Shown here in pieces: positions 25,081 to 33,662 of a stretch of DNA of 64,000 bases (position 1 is the first letter of the stretch; every line of letters begins with the position of its first letter). Position numbers and translations under genes: made by a program. Source of the DNA: Syntrophomonas wolfei subsp. methylbutyratica (lineage in GTDB: Bacteria; Bacillota; Syntrophomonadia; Syntrophomonadales; Syntrophomonadaceae); assembly GCF_001570625.1 (NCBI RefSeq), contig NZ_BBQT01000003.1:124001-188000 (forward strand), given 5' to 3'. The notes beneath the pieces were generated by a model. The model ran no database searches. It was not told the origin of the DNA and saw nothing but the letters and a program-made list of their open reading frames with translations.

Positions 25081-25512
25081 TTATAATAGTAAAAAGATGC
25101 CCATGATAATATACCCGGCTCCCAGACATTTCCATGCCGTAATAGGCTCACCCAAAAAAAGCGCAGCACAAATCATCGTGACCAGGGGTGAGGCTGCCAT
25201 AATCATAGACACAATAGAAACATTTCCGCCTTTGATCGCTGCGAAATATGCCAGATCTCCAATTACGGTAGCTAGTATCGCTTCCACCGCGATTAGAATT
25301 GATTGATGTAAAGTTATTTGTCTAAATTGAGTAATTCCACCGCTTACTCCCATCCAGGAGCTGACCAGGACCACAGCAATAATTGTCCTTAGAACTAAGC
25401 CAGTTGCCGGATTAACATTCTGTAAACCTAGTTTCGCGAATATGGGCGCAATTCCCCAACATAGCATTCCTACCAAGGCCAACCAAATTACCATTGATTT
25501 ACGACCTTTCAT
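25081..25512 (-). CDS. EamA/DMT-type transporter, four-helix half-size
   Basis: 143 residues with four or five membrane helices: VIWLALVGMLCWGIAPIFAK, TIIAVVLVSSWMGV, SILIAVEAILATVIGDLAYF and the C-terminal GAGYIIMGIFLLL. This is one EamA repeat, as in half-size drug/metabolite transporters that work as dimers. The conserved end KCLGAGYIIMG and GEPIT are present. The substrate is unknown. It starts divergently from the VanW gene. Confidence 0.85.
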   Translation of the reverse strand: MKGRKSMVIWLALVGMLCWGIAPIFAKLGLQNVNPATGLVLRTIIAVVLVSSWMGVSGGITQFRQITLHQSILIAVEAILATVIGDLAYFAAIKGGNVSIVSMIMAASPLVTMICAALFLGEPITAWKCLGAGYIIMGIFLLL

Positions 25513-25770
25513 TGTAAAAACCCATATTGCTTTCTCCCAAAAGAAAAATCGGTTTAAGCAAGCTTACTATTCATTGTAGTAGAATTCACAAGCCTGATTA
25601 GACTCTGTCATTACCAAAAAACCAAGCTGGAATTTCCTTTTGGGTTTACCAATGGTTCCGCGCAAATCCCTGTTTATACTTCATTTAATAACATTCGCTA
25701 GTTTATGCATTTTGATAATAGAACAAAATACTCATATGAATATTAAATAACAGAAAAGTGAGGATTAATA

Positions 25771-26727
25771 TTGTATATTCGATATATCAGGATTGGATTG
25801 ATTTCTTTACTTATTTTATTATTAGGAACAATAAATCATGCTATATATACTGACAATTTGTCTGACCGTCCCGGAATAAATTTGGATTTTCTGCCTTATG
25901 CTACATCAAAGGAGAGAATTATTTATTCAACCCCATCTGCTTCAAGCTCAGTAACTTTACTTCCCTGGGAAAATGACCCGGACTTTCAAGCAGCTGTAGC
26001 AGAGAATGAAGCCATGATACAATTAGCCAACTACTGTACAGTATTACAGGACCCTTTGCCGGGGGAAGAGACCAACGTTCACATTGCTGCCCGCTTATTG
26101 AAAGGAACAGTTGTAAAATCCGGTCAAATATTTTCTCAAAATGAGAAAATTGGGCCCTACAGTCAGGATAAAGGATTTCAACATGGACCCGTTTATATTG
26201 GCTATCAGTTAAAAACTACGGTTGGCGGGGGTGTATGCAAAATTGCTTCAACCCTGTATAATGTTACAATTTTGTCGAATTTGCCGGTTATTGAACGATA
26301 CGCCCACAGCATGCCGGTTCCCTATGTGCCGCTCGGGCAAGATGCAACGGTTTGTTATGGAGTTAAGGATTTTAAATTTTTGAACAATACCCCTTATCCC
26401 ATTTTAATCTGGGCAGAGAGTATCGAGAACCGGCTTTATATTGCTTTCTATGGGCAGACAACTCCTCCTAGAGTTAAATGGCACCACGAAATAGTAAAAG
26501 AAATCAAAACTTACAATATTTACAGGAAAAACTATGCCGTTGAGGCTGGAAAAGAAAAAGTAATTTTGCAAGGGATGGATGGTGCGATAGTACGGTCATG
26601 GCTGACCATAGAAGATCCCCAGCAGGGTAAAATAATCACCAAAAAGCTGGGCAAAGATTATTACAATCCCATGCCTTCGATTGTTGAAAAAGGTATGAAG
26701 AAAGCTACTTCTATTCCACTTCATTAA
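25771..26727 (+). CDS. VanW family protein
   Basis: 318 residues from a TTG preceded by GTGAGG. An N-terminal signal anchor (IGLISLLILLLGTINHAI) is followed by the VanW domain: NVHIAARLLKGTVVKSGQIF, FSQNEKIGPYSQDKGFQ, GGGVCKIASTLYNVTIL (the family core) and FLNNTPYPILIWAE. VanW-like proteins are extracytoplasmic and linked to cell wall modification, with unknown chemistry. There are no other van genes here, so a glycopeptide-resistance role should not be assumed. Confidence 0.88.
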   Translation: MYIRYIRIGLISLLILLLGTINHAIYTDNLSDRPGINLDFLPYATSKERIIYSTPSASSSVTLLPWENDPDFQAAVAENEAMIQLANYCTVLQDPLPGEETNVHIAARLLKGTVVKSGQIFSQNEKIGPYSQDKGFQHGPVYIGYQLKTTVGGGVCKIASTLYNVTILSNLPVIERYAHSMPVPYVPLGQDATVCYGVKDFKFLNNTPYPILIWAESIENRLYIAFYGQTTPPRVKWHHEIVKEIKTYNIYRKNYAVEAGKEKVILQGMDGAIVRSWLTIEDPQQGKIITKKLGKDYYNPMPSIVEKGMKKATSIPLH

Positions 26728-26885
26728 TTTAGTCATAATACTTTATTCTTGTTTTGCTTAACCATCACCATATGCACACTGTAATACTTTTATTCATACA
26801 ATGCATCATGCAATGCACCATGGCAAATTGTCTTGGGCTTAGCTGCCAGCATTTGTACAATGAATAAAGGGGTATTAACAAGGTT

Positions 26886-28412
26886 ATGGACCAAGAAAGG
26901 ACACCTTTACTGGATGCTTTAAAAAGCTATGTTGAAGAAAATGTAATCCCTTTCCATGTTCCGGGTCACAAGCAAGGTCGGGGAAATCCAGAATTACGTA
27001 AATACATTGGTTCAAATGTACTTAAAATGGATGTTAACGGGATGAAAGAGTTGGATTACATTGGCAACCCCTCTGGAGTGATTGCTGAAGCCCAGCATCT
27101 TTGCGCTGAGGCTTTTGGAGCAGAACAAGCATACTTTCTTGTGAATGGTACCTCTTCCGGGGTTCAGACTATGATCATGAGCGCATGCAATCCCGGCAAT
27201 GAAATAATTATTCCGCGAAATGCTCATAAATCAACGATCGGAGCAATCATCCTGAGCGGGGCGATCCCGGTTTATGTGCAACCACAGGTCAATAAAATGC
27301 TGGGAATTGCCACCGGTGTCAGTGCAGAAAGCATTCAAAAGGCGATTGAGGAGCATCCTCAGGCCAAGTCCGTATTCATCATTAATCCATCTTATTATGG
27401 AATCCATTCAGATTTAAAAAGCATTGTGGAGATTTCCCATCAGGCTAATATGACTGTACTTGCCGATGAGGCCCATGGGGCGCATTTATATTTTCACCCG
27501 GAATTTTCTTTAAACGCTATAGAGGCAGGAGCCGATATGAGTGCAGTAAGTATGCATAAGACAGGGGGTTCCATGACCCAGTCATCCGTGCTGCTGCACC
27601 AGGGGGACAGAATTTCGGTGGACCGGGTCAAACAAGTACTGCAGTTGAGCTACACTTCCAGCGCTTCCTATATCCTGATGTTATCTATCGATATTGCCCG
27701 AAAACAACTAGCCACCAGAGGGCAGCTTCTTTTAAACAAAACCCTGGCCTTGGCCAGACAGGTACGCCAGGAGTTAAATGACATCGAGGGTATCTACGCT
27801 TTTGGTAAGGAACTGGTAGGTTCTCCGGGATGTGCTGATTTTGATGAAACCAAATTAGGTATTCATGTTAGAAAACTTGGATTAACTGGTTACCAGATTG
27901 AAAGAATTCTCCGAGAGCGCTATAAAATACAAATCGAGTTTTCAGACATCTACAATGCTTTAGCTATTTTAAGCCTGGGTGATCGGAGAGAGAATTTGCG
28001 GAAACTAGTAGCTGCATTCAGGGAAATCGCTGGCGAGAGAGAAAGTAAAGATGCATCTAAATGGTTCAATATTCCATTTTGCCCGGAAATGATCGTTACT
28101 CCTCGTGATGCTTTTTATAGCCCCAAAAGAATTGTTCCCCTGGAATTATCAAGGGGTGAAATATCTGGTGAAATGATTATGGCCTACCCGCCGGGAATCC
28201 CGGTAATCTGCATGGGGGAGAGAATAACCCAGGAGATCATCGAATATATTCAATTGTTGCGGGTTGAAGGGTGTGAACTCCAGGGAGCTACCGATGCAGG
28301 CATCAATCACATAAAAGTCCTGGGGTCAGCTTTGCCTCAAGCGTCTGTATCAAAATCCGTATCCCAACCCAGGTCAGCTTATCAAGAAATTCCTGTGTAT
28401 TTATCTCCCTAG
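26886..28412 (+). CDS. Orn/Lys/Arg decarboxylase-family PLP enzyme
   Basis: 508 residues. The family opening VIPFHVPGHKQGRG, the aspartate in VLADEAHGAHL and the PLP lysine in SAVSMHKTGGSMTQSS are present, as is the C-terminal GIPVICMGERITQE. This is the small (about 480-500 residue) Gram-positive branch, which includes arginine decarboxylase (SpeA-like) and lysine decarboxylase. The substrate is not settled by sequence. An arginine link to the cyanophycin genes 8 kb away is tempting but unproven. No close operon partner is present. Confidence 0.88.
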   Translation: MDQERTPLLDALKSYVEENVIPFHVPGHKQGRGNPELRKYIGSNVLKMDVNGMKELDYIGNPSGVIAEAQHLCAEAFGAEQAYFLVNGTSSGVQTMIMSACNPGNEIIIPRNAHKSTIGAIILSGAIPVYVQPQVNKMLGIATGVSAESIQKAIEEHPQAKSVFIINPSYYGIHSDLKSIVEISHQANMTVLADEAHGAHLYFHPEFSLNAIEAGADMSAVSMHKTGGSMTQSSVLLHQGDRISVDRVKQVLQLSYTSSASYILMLSIDIARKQLATRGQLLLNKTLALARQVRQELNDIEGIYAFGKELVGSPGCADFDETKLGIHVRKLGLTGYQIERILRERYKIQIEFSDIYNALAILSLGDRRENLRKLVAAFREIAGERESKDASKWFNIPFCPEMIVTPRDAFYSPKRIVPLELSRGEISGEMIMAYPPGIPVICMGERITQEIIEYIQLLRVEGCELQGATDAGINHIKVLGSALPQASVSKSVSQPRSAYQEIPVYLSP

Positions 28413-28501
28413 CTATGGATAATAATTAAGGTGGCACTAGATTGATGCGGGAAATGGATGGTGAATAAATATGCTCGGGAAGCATTCCTTCAAGTTTTTA
28501 C

Positions 28502-28981
28502 TTGTCACATGCGGCTGAACTATTGGATTATGGTTTCAATCGATATACCAAGAAGATATTATTGCCCCAGGGTGCGATTTGTGGCATAGTCCAGGTAAAG
28601 AACGGAAGTAAGGATTATGTTCAAGTAAAAACGGCTGAAGCCGTATGCTCTGTTGTTTTGAAAGGACAAGAGAAGAACTTGAATAGTGAGAAAAAACTGG
28701 AGTCGGCTGTTAAAGCTCCGGTTAAGCAGGGCCAAAAATTAGGTGAAGTCTTAGTTTACAACAATCAAGGCTTGCTTAGAAAAGTGAACCTGCTTGCTTC
28801 CCAGGATGTTCCGGCAACTAATCCTTCGATTATATCGAAGGATTCTTTAACTGCTTACGGATTTCCGGCCCTTTTAGCAATTATCGCCATTATTCTATAT
28901 CTTGCTCATATAAGCCGCACTCAATATAAAATAGGAATCATAAAGAAAAAGCAAGATGGCAAATATCATAACCGTCGATAG
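28502..28981 (+). pseudogene. D-alanyl-D-alanine carboxypeptidase (DacA/DacF-type), C-terminal remnant
   Basis: The reading starts abruptly at AAELLDYGFNRYTKKILLPQ, which is the link from the catalytic domain to the PBP5 C-terminal domain. It continues through KAPVKQGQKLGEVLVYNNQG and a final membrane anchor (LTAYGFPALLAIIAIILYL). The serine-peptidase part (SxxK, SxN, KTG) is missing; such enzymes are near 390 residues. No ribosome site precedes the TTG. It is a 5'-deleted leftover. Confidence 0.8.
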
Positions 28982-29048
28982 GTATCCGTTGTTTTATGAA
29001 GGTTATCTAGTATCGCATTCCATAACAGCAGGGTGCTGGTTTAAGTTG

Positions 29049-29474
29049 TTAAGGCTTCTTTGTTACCGGCATCATTTTAGCCTCGCCATCTACCACGATT
29101 TCACCCCGCTGGTTGGTGCAATAGGTGCGCAGCCAGACCCGGTTTCTGGCCTCATCTTTTTTGGTCACCTCAACGGTCGCGGTTATTGTATCACCAATAT
29201 AAACCGGTTTCTTAAAATCGCACTCCAAACCCACGGTAATGCTGCCTGGCCCGGGGAGTTGAGTCCCCAGTACATTGGAAATAAACCCGATAGATAATAT
29301 ACCATGGGCAATTGTCTTGCCGAAAGAGGTTTCACTGGCAAATTCATTGTCGATGTGAGCCGGGTTAAAGTCGCCAGTAACGCCTGCGAAGGAATAGACA
29401 TCATATCCAGTTACAGTTTTAGTAAAGTCCGCTGAATCACCAACATTGATTTCATCGATCGTTTTACCTAGCAT
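29049..29474 (-). CDS. MaoC-like (R)-specific enoyl-CoA hydratase, copy 1
   Basis: 141 residues from ATG 29474 with GCAAAGGAA upstream. The hot-dog fold carries the hydratase motif FAGVTGDFNPAHIDNEFA (Asp/His catalytic pair) and the following AHGILSIGFISNVLGTQLPG. The enzyme hydrates trans-2-enoyl-CoA to (R)-3-hydroxyacyl-CoA, feeding polyhydroxyalkanoate or fatty acid routes. It lies 76 bp from an 80%-like paralogue on the same strand, and the pair is a tandem duplication. Confidence 0.9.
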   Translation of the reverse strand: MLGKTIDEINVGDSADFTKTVTGYDVYSFAGVTGDFNPAHIDNEFASETSFGKTIAHGILSIGFISNVLGTQLPGPGSITVGLECDFKKPVYIGDTITATVEVTKKDEARNRVWLRTYCTNQRGEIVVDGEAKMMPVTKKP

Positions 29475-29550
29475 GTTCCTTTGCCCCCTTATTATGTTTC
29501 CATACCGCTTAACCATAACTCGCAGAAACTGCCTTTAGAATCATATGTAG

Positions 29551-29979
29551 TTAGGCAGGCTTCTTTCTAGTTGGCATCATGATCGCTTCGCCATCGACTA
29601 CAATCTCATCCCTTTGATTGGTGCAATAGGTATGAAGCCATACCCGGTTCTTAGCTTCGTCCTTTTTGGTTACCTTAACGGTTGCGGTTATTGTATCACC
29701 GATGAAAACCGGTTTCTTGAAATCACATTCCTGGTGAATATAGATACTACCTGGCCCGGGGAGTTGAGTCCCCAGTACATTAGATATAAAGCCGATTGAT
29801 AATATACCATGGGCAATTATCCTACCGAAAGAAGTCTCACTCGCATATACTGCGTTTATATGGGCCGGATTGAAGTCACCGGTGATTCCGGCGAAGGAAT
29901 ATACATCATATTCTGTCACACTTTTATTGAACGAGGCTGTATCACCGACATTGATTTCCTGAACAGTTTTCCCGAGCAT
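29551..29979 (-). CDS. MaoC-like (R)-specific enoyl-CoA hydratase, copy 2
   Basis: 142 residues. Same layout as the copy at 29049: MLGKTVQEINVGDTASFNKS, FAGITGDFNPAHINAVYASE, AHGILSIGFISNVLG. The Asp and His of the active site are kept. GGAGGAGGATC lies upstream of the ATG. Both copies look functional; divergence in the middle (IYIHQECDFKKP versus TVGLECDFKKP) could mean different chain-length preference. No phaC or thiolase is adjacent. Confidence 0.9.
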   Translation of the reverse strand: MLGKTVQEINVGDTASFNKSVTEYDVYSFAGITGDFNPAHINAVYASETSFGRIIAHGILSIGFISNVLGTQLPGPGSIYIHQECDFKKPVFIGDTITATVKVTKKDEAKNRVWLHTYCTNQRDEIVVDGEAIMMPTRKKPA

Positions 29980-30149
29980 GATCCTCCTCCTTTCATGTTG
30001 CTGATAGACGACAAATATTGATAAAAATCAACTTATGTTTCCTTCCTCAAGTATATCGCTTTTTAATACGACAAGGCTAATGAAATATATAATTGTTTAA
30101 GAGATACTCCCTCTTTCATGCGTAGTAATAGATAAAAGGGGGTGGTAAT

Positions 30150-30713
30150 TTGGAATATTCACAGTTGGAGCTGGTTCGAGGAATAAAAAACAAGGATTCC
30201 GGTGCTTATGAATACATGATAAGCAAATATAGCAAGCCGGTTTACTACCTTGCGCACAGCATTCTGTCAGCATTACACAGCAAAGAAGACATAGAGGAAT
30301 GCGTTGCCGACGTTTTTCTTGATGCCTGGATCAAAATTGCCGAATTCAACGAAGAACAGGCCAGCTTCAAGACTTGGCTGCTTATTCTGACCAAGTACAA
30401 GGCATTTTCCTATAAACGCAAGAGGCGTAGGCATCTAGACAATATCGTGGATATTGCGGATATAGAGGCAAGGGACAATATCAATCTGGAAAAGCAGGTC
30501 ATCCTGAGACAGGAACAGGAACAGGTAATGGATATCATTAACAACTTTGCGGAAACTGACCGGGAGATATTCTTCAGGAGATTCTTACTGGGTGAAAAAA
30601 TCAATGATCTTGCCAGAGCTTTCAATCTGTCCAGGGCAGCCGTAGACAACCGGCTCTTACGGGGAAGAAAGGCCATAAAGGAGGGTTTGAAAAAAGGAGG
30701 GTTTGAAATATGA
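30150..30713 (+). CDS. ECF-type RNA polymerase sigma factor
   Basis: 187 residues from TTG 30150 with AAAGGGGGTGG upstream. Region 2 is seen in YMISKYSKPVYYLAHSIL, CVADVFLDAWIKIAEF and FKTWLLILTKYKAFSYKRK. Region 4 is ETDREIFFRRFLLGEKINDL, then ARAFNLSRAAVDNRLLRGRK. Its end overlaps the next gene by ATGA. The partner is a DUF4179 membrane protein, so this is a sigma/anti-sigma unit for an envelope signal. Confidence 0.92.
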   Translation: MEYSQLELVRGIKNKDSGAYEYMISKYSKPVYYLAHSILSALHSKEDIEECVADVFLDAWIKIAEFNEEQASFKTWLLILTKYKAFSYKRKRRRHLDNIVDIADIEARDNINLEKQVILRQEQEQVMDIINNFAETDREIFFRRFLLGEKINDLARAFNLSRAAVDNRLLRGRKAIKEGLKKGGFEI

Positions 30714-32068
30714 ATGAAGACAGAATTATCCTGATGTTGAGCCGGCTCGATGATGACCGGTGGGAAAAAGAGATAGATAAGCTTATGGAAGGAGTTGATT
30801 TCAATATGGAATCGATAAAAAGAAAGGCAGTTCAAAAACTTGCCCAACATAATACCAGCATAATAAAAAAATCCAGTTTAAGAAAACGCCTGGCTTACGC
30901 AGCGGCGGTATGTGCCTGTTTTGTTTGCCTCAATGTGGTATATGCCGATGAAATATCGGAGACGATAAAATCTTTTTTCAACAAGACTCCGGTGTATTCA
31001 ACCATGGTTGACGGCAAGGCCTATTATCTTCCCCAGAGCTTGAAACTGGATGACAAAACAACGGTTAACAGCTTTATGGTATCCGCCGACCGAATGGAGA
31101 TGGAATTGACCTCGGATCTGAGCCCGGAACTTCTGTGTAGTATGAAAATTGTGCCTAAAAATGACCCGGACACCGAGTATACTATAGGGGAATATTCCGA
31201 AGATGGAGAAAAAAAATATTGTCTCGGACTGATAAACGCCAAAGAAAAGAACTACAAGTTCAAACCAGCCAAAGAGTTTAACCTGCTGGTCGGCGGCCAA
31301 ACATATGCCATCACCCTGGAGGAGGCCAGGAGCTTGGACGGAACACAAAAGCTGACGGAAAGCGGACCAAGTTCAAATAAGATTGATTTGGTAACAGTTG
31401 GGGCAAACAGCATTGAGAAAGACGGCCAGCGAGCGGTTCAATTGATTGCTTCTTTTAAAGACCAGGATATGAAGCTTAGTGCCTTTGGTGAGCGGCTTGA
31501 TAAAATATCCAAGCTTACAGTAGAGGATCTGGGTAAGGATGGCATAGTGAGTTCCGGCACCGCGCCAAAGCTGGCAGACATTTATGCAACGGATGAAAAG
31601 GGCAACAAGTATAAACTGGAAAAGCCCCAGGGTGCCAGAACGATGCCCTTAACTACTTTCGTAACCGGAGCACCCAAAGATAGCAGTCTTACGGTCAATC
31701 TGCCAGCCCTTCAGGCATGTTATAAAAAAAAGGTCGGCAGTTTTAACATCAACATCCCCAAAGACGGCAAAGAAAGTCTTAACCGCGAAGTTGATTTATT
31801 TGCTCAGAAGGCAGTAGTCAAGAGTGTAACACGGATTTCCCCAACCTCGGCAAAACTGGTAATGCAACTAAATACAGGAGACCAAAAATTCGTTAAGATC
31901 AGATCCTTTTGTATTCATAGCAAGGATATTAGGAAGATTGAGTCAGAATTTAGCGGTGATAGAGCTATTATGACGCTTGAGTTCAATAAGGATGTAAATG
32001 TGGCTGATCTGGAAATCTCCTGGCCGGAGTTCGAAATGAACGGCAACTGGACCATTAACCTGAAATAA
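30710..32068 (+). CDS. DUF4179-type anti-sigma/sensor membrane protein
   Basis: 452 residues. A cytoplasmic N-terminus (about 1-60) is followed by one membrane helix (LAYAAAVCACFVCLNVVYA, about 64-82) and a large outside domain. The segment after the helix, DEISETIKSFFNKTPVYSTM, and the later beta-rich repeats fit DUF4179 proteins that are encoded with ECF sigma factors. Its short inside part probably holds the sigma factor. Start overlaps the sigma gene. A strong terminator follows at 32157. Confidence 0.8.
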   Translation: MNEDRIILMLSRLDDDRWEKEIDKLMEGVDFNMESIKRKAVQKLAQHNTSIIKKSSLRKRLAYAAAVCACFVCLNVVYADEISETIKSFFNKTPVYSTMVDGKAYYLPQSLKLDDKTTVNSFMVSADRMEMELTSDLSPELLCSMKIVPKNDPDTEYTIGEYSEDGEKKYCLGLINAKEKNYKFKPAKEFNLLVGGQTYAITLEEARSLDGTQKLTESGPSSNKIDLVTVGANSIEKDGQRAVQLIASFKDQDMKLSAFGERLDKISKLTVEDLGKDGIVSSGTAPKLADIYATDEKGNKYKLEKPQGARTMPLTTFVTGAPKDSSLTVNLPALQACYKKKVGSFNINIPKDGKESLNREVDLFAQKAVVKSVTRISPTSAKLVMQLNTGDQKFVKIRSFCIHSKDIRKIESEFSGDRAIMTLEFNKDVNVADLEISWPEFEMNGNWTINLK

Positions 32069-32156
32069 ACGGCAATTAGGAGTGAATCAGTTGTCAGGTT
32101 TGGTCTTTAATCTAAGCACGTATTAATCTGGCTACCAAAATTAGGTCTGAACGCTA

Positions 32157-32190
32157 AAAGCAGGTTCTCACGCTAATGAGAACCTGCTTT
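32157..32190 (+). terminator. Strong hairpin terminator after the sigma/anti-sigma operon
   Basis: Perfect 14-bp stem AAAGCAGGTTCTCA / TGAGAACCTGCTTT with loop CGCTAA. It is followed by GTAATATTTTG rather than a pure T-run, but the stem's own 3' end gives TTT. Confidence 0.75.
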
Positions 32191-32439
32191 GTAATATTTT
32201 GAAGGTTATTGTTAAGAAACACGGTTTAGCAAGAGAAGGTAGCGGCAACTGGTGTTTTCCTCTGTTGGAGGCAACCATAATCATTAGTGGAATTTAATTA
32301 ACGGAATAACAATAAAGTGTTGTCTGGAATGCTTATTTATGGTGGTCCCCAGTATAGCGTTCCTGGTTGAATGGTAGTATAGTATTATATGTTTGGTTTA
32401 ATTGTCTGATATCGATGATAATCGAAAGAAGGATATATT
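32191..32439. other. Intergenic region before the MFS gene
   Basis: About 250 bp, AT-rich, with no gene seen. It must hold the promoter of the MFS gene; TATAGTATTATATG near 32376-32390 is a possible -10 region. Confidence 0.3.
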
Positions 32440-33630
32440 TTGACTGAAGAACGCATATTCAACCGGAGTTCGGCTACCCTCTTTTTTTCCATCTTTATGG
32501 TGGGTATAGGATTCAGCATTATTATGCCCATATTGCCATACTACGCTGAATCTATGGGAGCCAGTGCCTTCCAATTGGGTTTGTTGATGACTGTTTATGC
32601 CCTGTGCCAGTTCATTTTTGCACCCTTCTGGGGAAGCTATTCCGACCGGGTAGGACGAAAACCGGTGTTATTAGTGGGGATGTTTGGTTTTACTCTTACC
32701 TTTTATATTTTTGCCCTGGCTAATTCCTTATGGGTTCTATTCGTGGCCCGGATCGCCGGCGGAGCTTTATCCTGTGCAACTGTACCAACAGCTATGGCAG
32801 TGATGGGGGATACCAGCAGCCCGGAAAAAAGAGGGGCCGGTATGGGGATGGTAGGGGCTTCCATGGGGATGGGTATGATATTCGGCCCGGCTATAGGGAG
32901 CGGTCTGGCCCATATATCGCTGGCTGCTCCTTTTGTGGTGGCGGGTTCTTTGTCGCTTTTAATCTGCTTTTGCATACTCTTTCTGGTTAAAGAGTCTTTA
33001 CCTGTGGAAGACCGGGTTTCTGAAGCGCAAAAAATTGACCGCGCCCCCCTCCTGAAGGGTTTAAAAAGCCCCCTGGCTTTTTTATTTACTGCCATGTTCC
33101 TGGCTAGCATGGCGGAAGCCACCAATATGGGTACCTTTGCGTTATTTGCGGAAGGCAAGCTGGGTTTTGGGCCCACCAGTATGGGGTTGATATTTAGCTG
33201 TGCCGGACTGGCTTCGGTACTGGTTCAGGGATTCGTGGTAGGAAGGTCTATAAATAAATGGGGGGAAGAAAAGACCAGCGGTGCCGGTATTATTCTTATG
33301 GCTGCGAGTTTTGCTCTTTTTCTGCAAGCCAAAAGCCTGCTGGAATTGATTATCTATATGGGAATATTTTCCGCGGGAACCGGTTTGATCCGTCCTTCCA
33401 TTTCTGCCGCCACCTCCAAAAGGACCACGGGTTCGCAGGGAACAGCCATGGGTGTTCTACAAGGTTATGATAGTCTGGGGCGGGTTATCGGTCCTTCCCT
33501 GGGGGGATACTTGCTGGATATGAATCTTAGCTATGCCTATATCTCCGCAATCTTCTTTTCCGGACTGGCTTTCATAACCCTGCTTTTTAATCGCAGCAGA
33601 GGGGAAAATAAGGAACATGAATTTTCTTAA
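32440..33630 (+). CDS. MFS transporter, TetA-like drug efflux type
   Basis: 396 residues, twelve membrane helices. Motif A GSYSDRVGRKPVLLVG lies after helix 2, and motif C-type glycine/proline phrase GASMGMGMIFGPAIGSGL in helix 5 marks the drug:H+ antiporter family. The start TTG follows GAAGGATA. The substrate is unknown. It converges with the oxidoreductase gene downstream. Confidence 0.88.
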   Translation: MTEERIFNRSSATLFFSIFMVGIGFSIIMPILPYYAESMGASAFQLGLLMTVYALCQFIFAPFWGSYSDRVGRKPVLLVGMFGFTLTFYIFALANSLWVLFVARIAGGALSCATVPTAMAVMGDTSSPEKRGAGMGMVGASMGMGMIFGPAIGSGLAHISLAAPFVVAGSLSLLICFCILFLVKESLPVEDRVSEAQKIDRAPLLKGLKSPLAFLFTAMFLASMAEATNMGTFALFAEGKLGFGPTSMGLIFSCAGLASVLVQGFVVGRSINKWGEEKTSGAGIILMAASFALFLQAKSLLELIIYMGIFSAGTGLIRPSISAATSKRTTGSQGTAMGVLQGYDSLGRVIGPSLGGYLLDMNLSYAYISAIFFSGLAFITLLFNRSRGENKEHEFS

Positions 33631-33662
33631 ATCTTTCTATCTAAAACGAGGCCTGTCTCAAG

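Noticed and set aside
25771-26727. Glycopeptide-resistance cluster based on the VanW-like gene
   Set aside because: No vanH, vanA, vanX, vanR or vanS is present; VanW-domain proteins are common in Clostridia without resistance.
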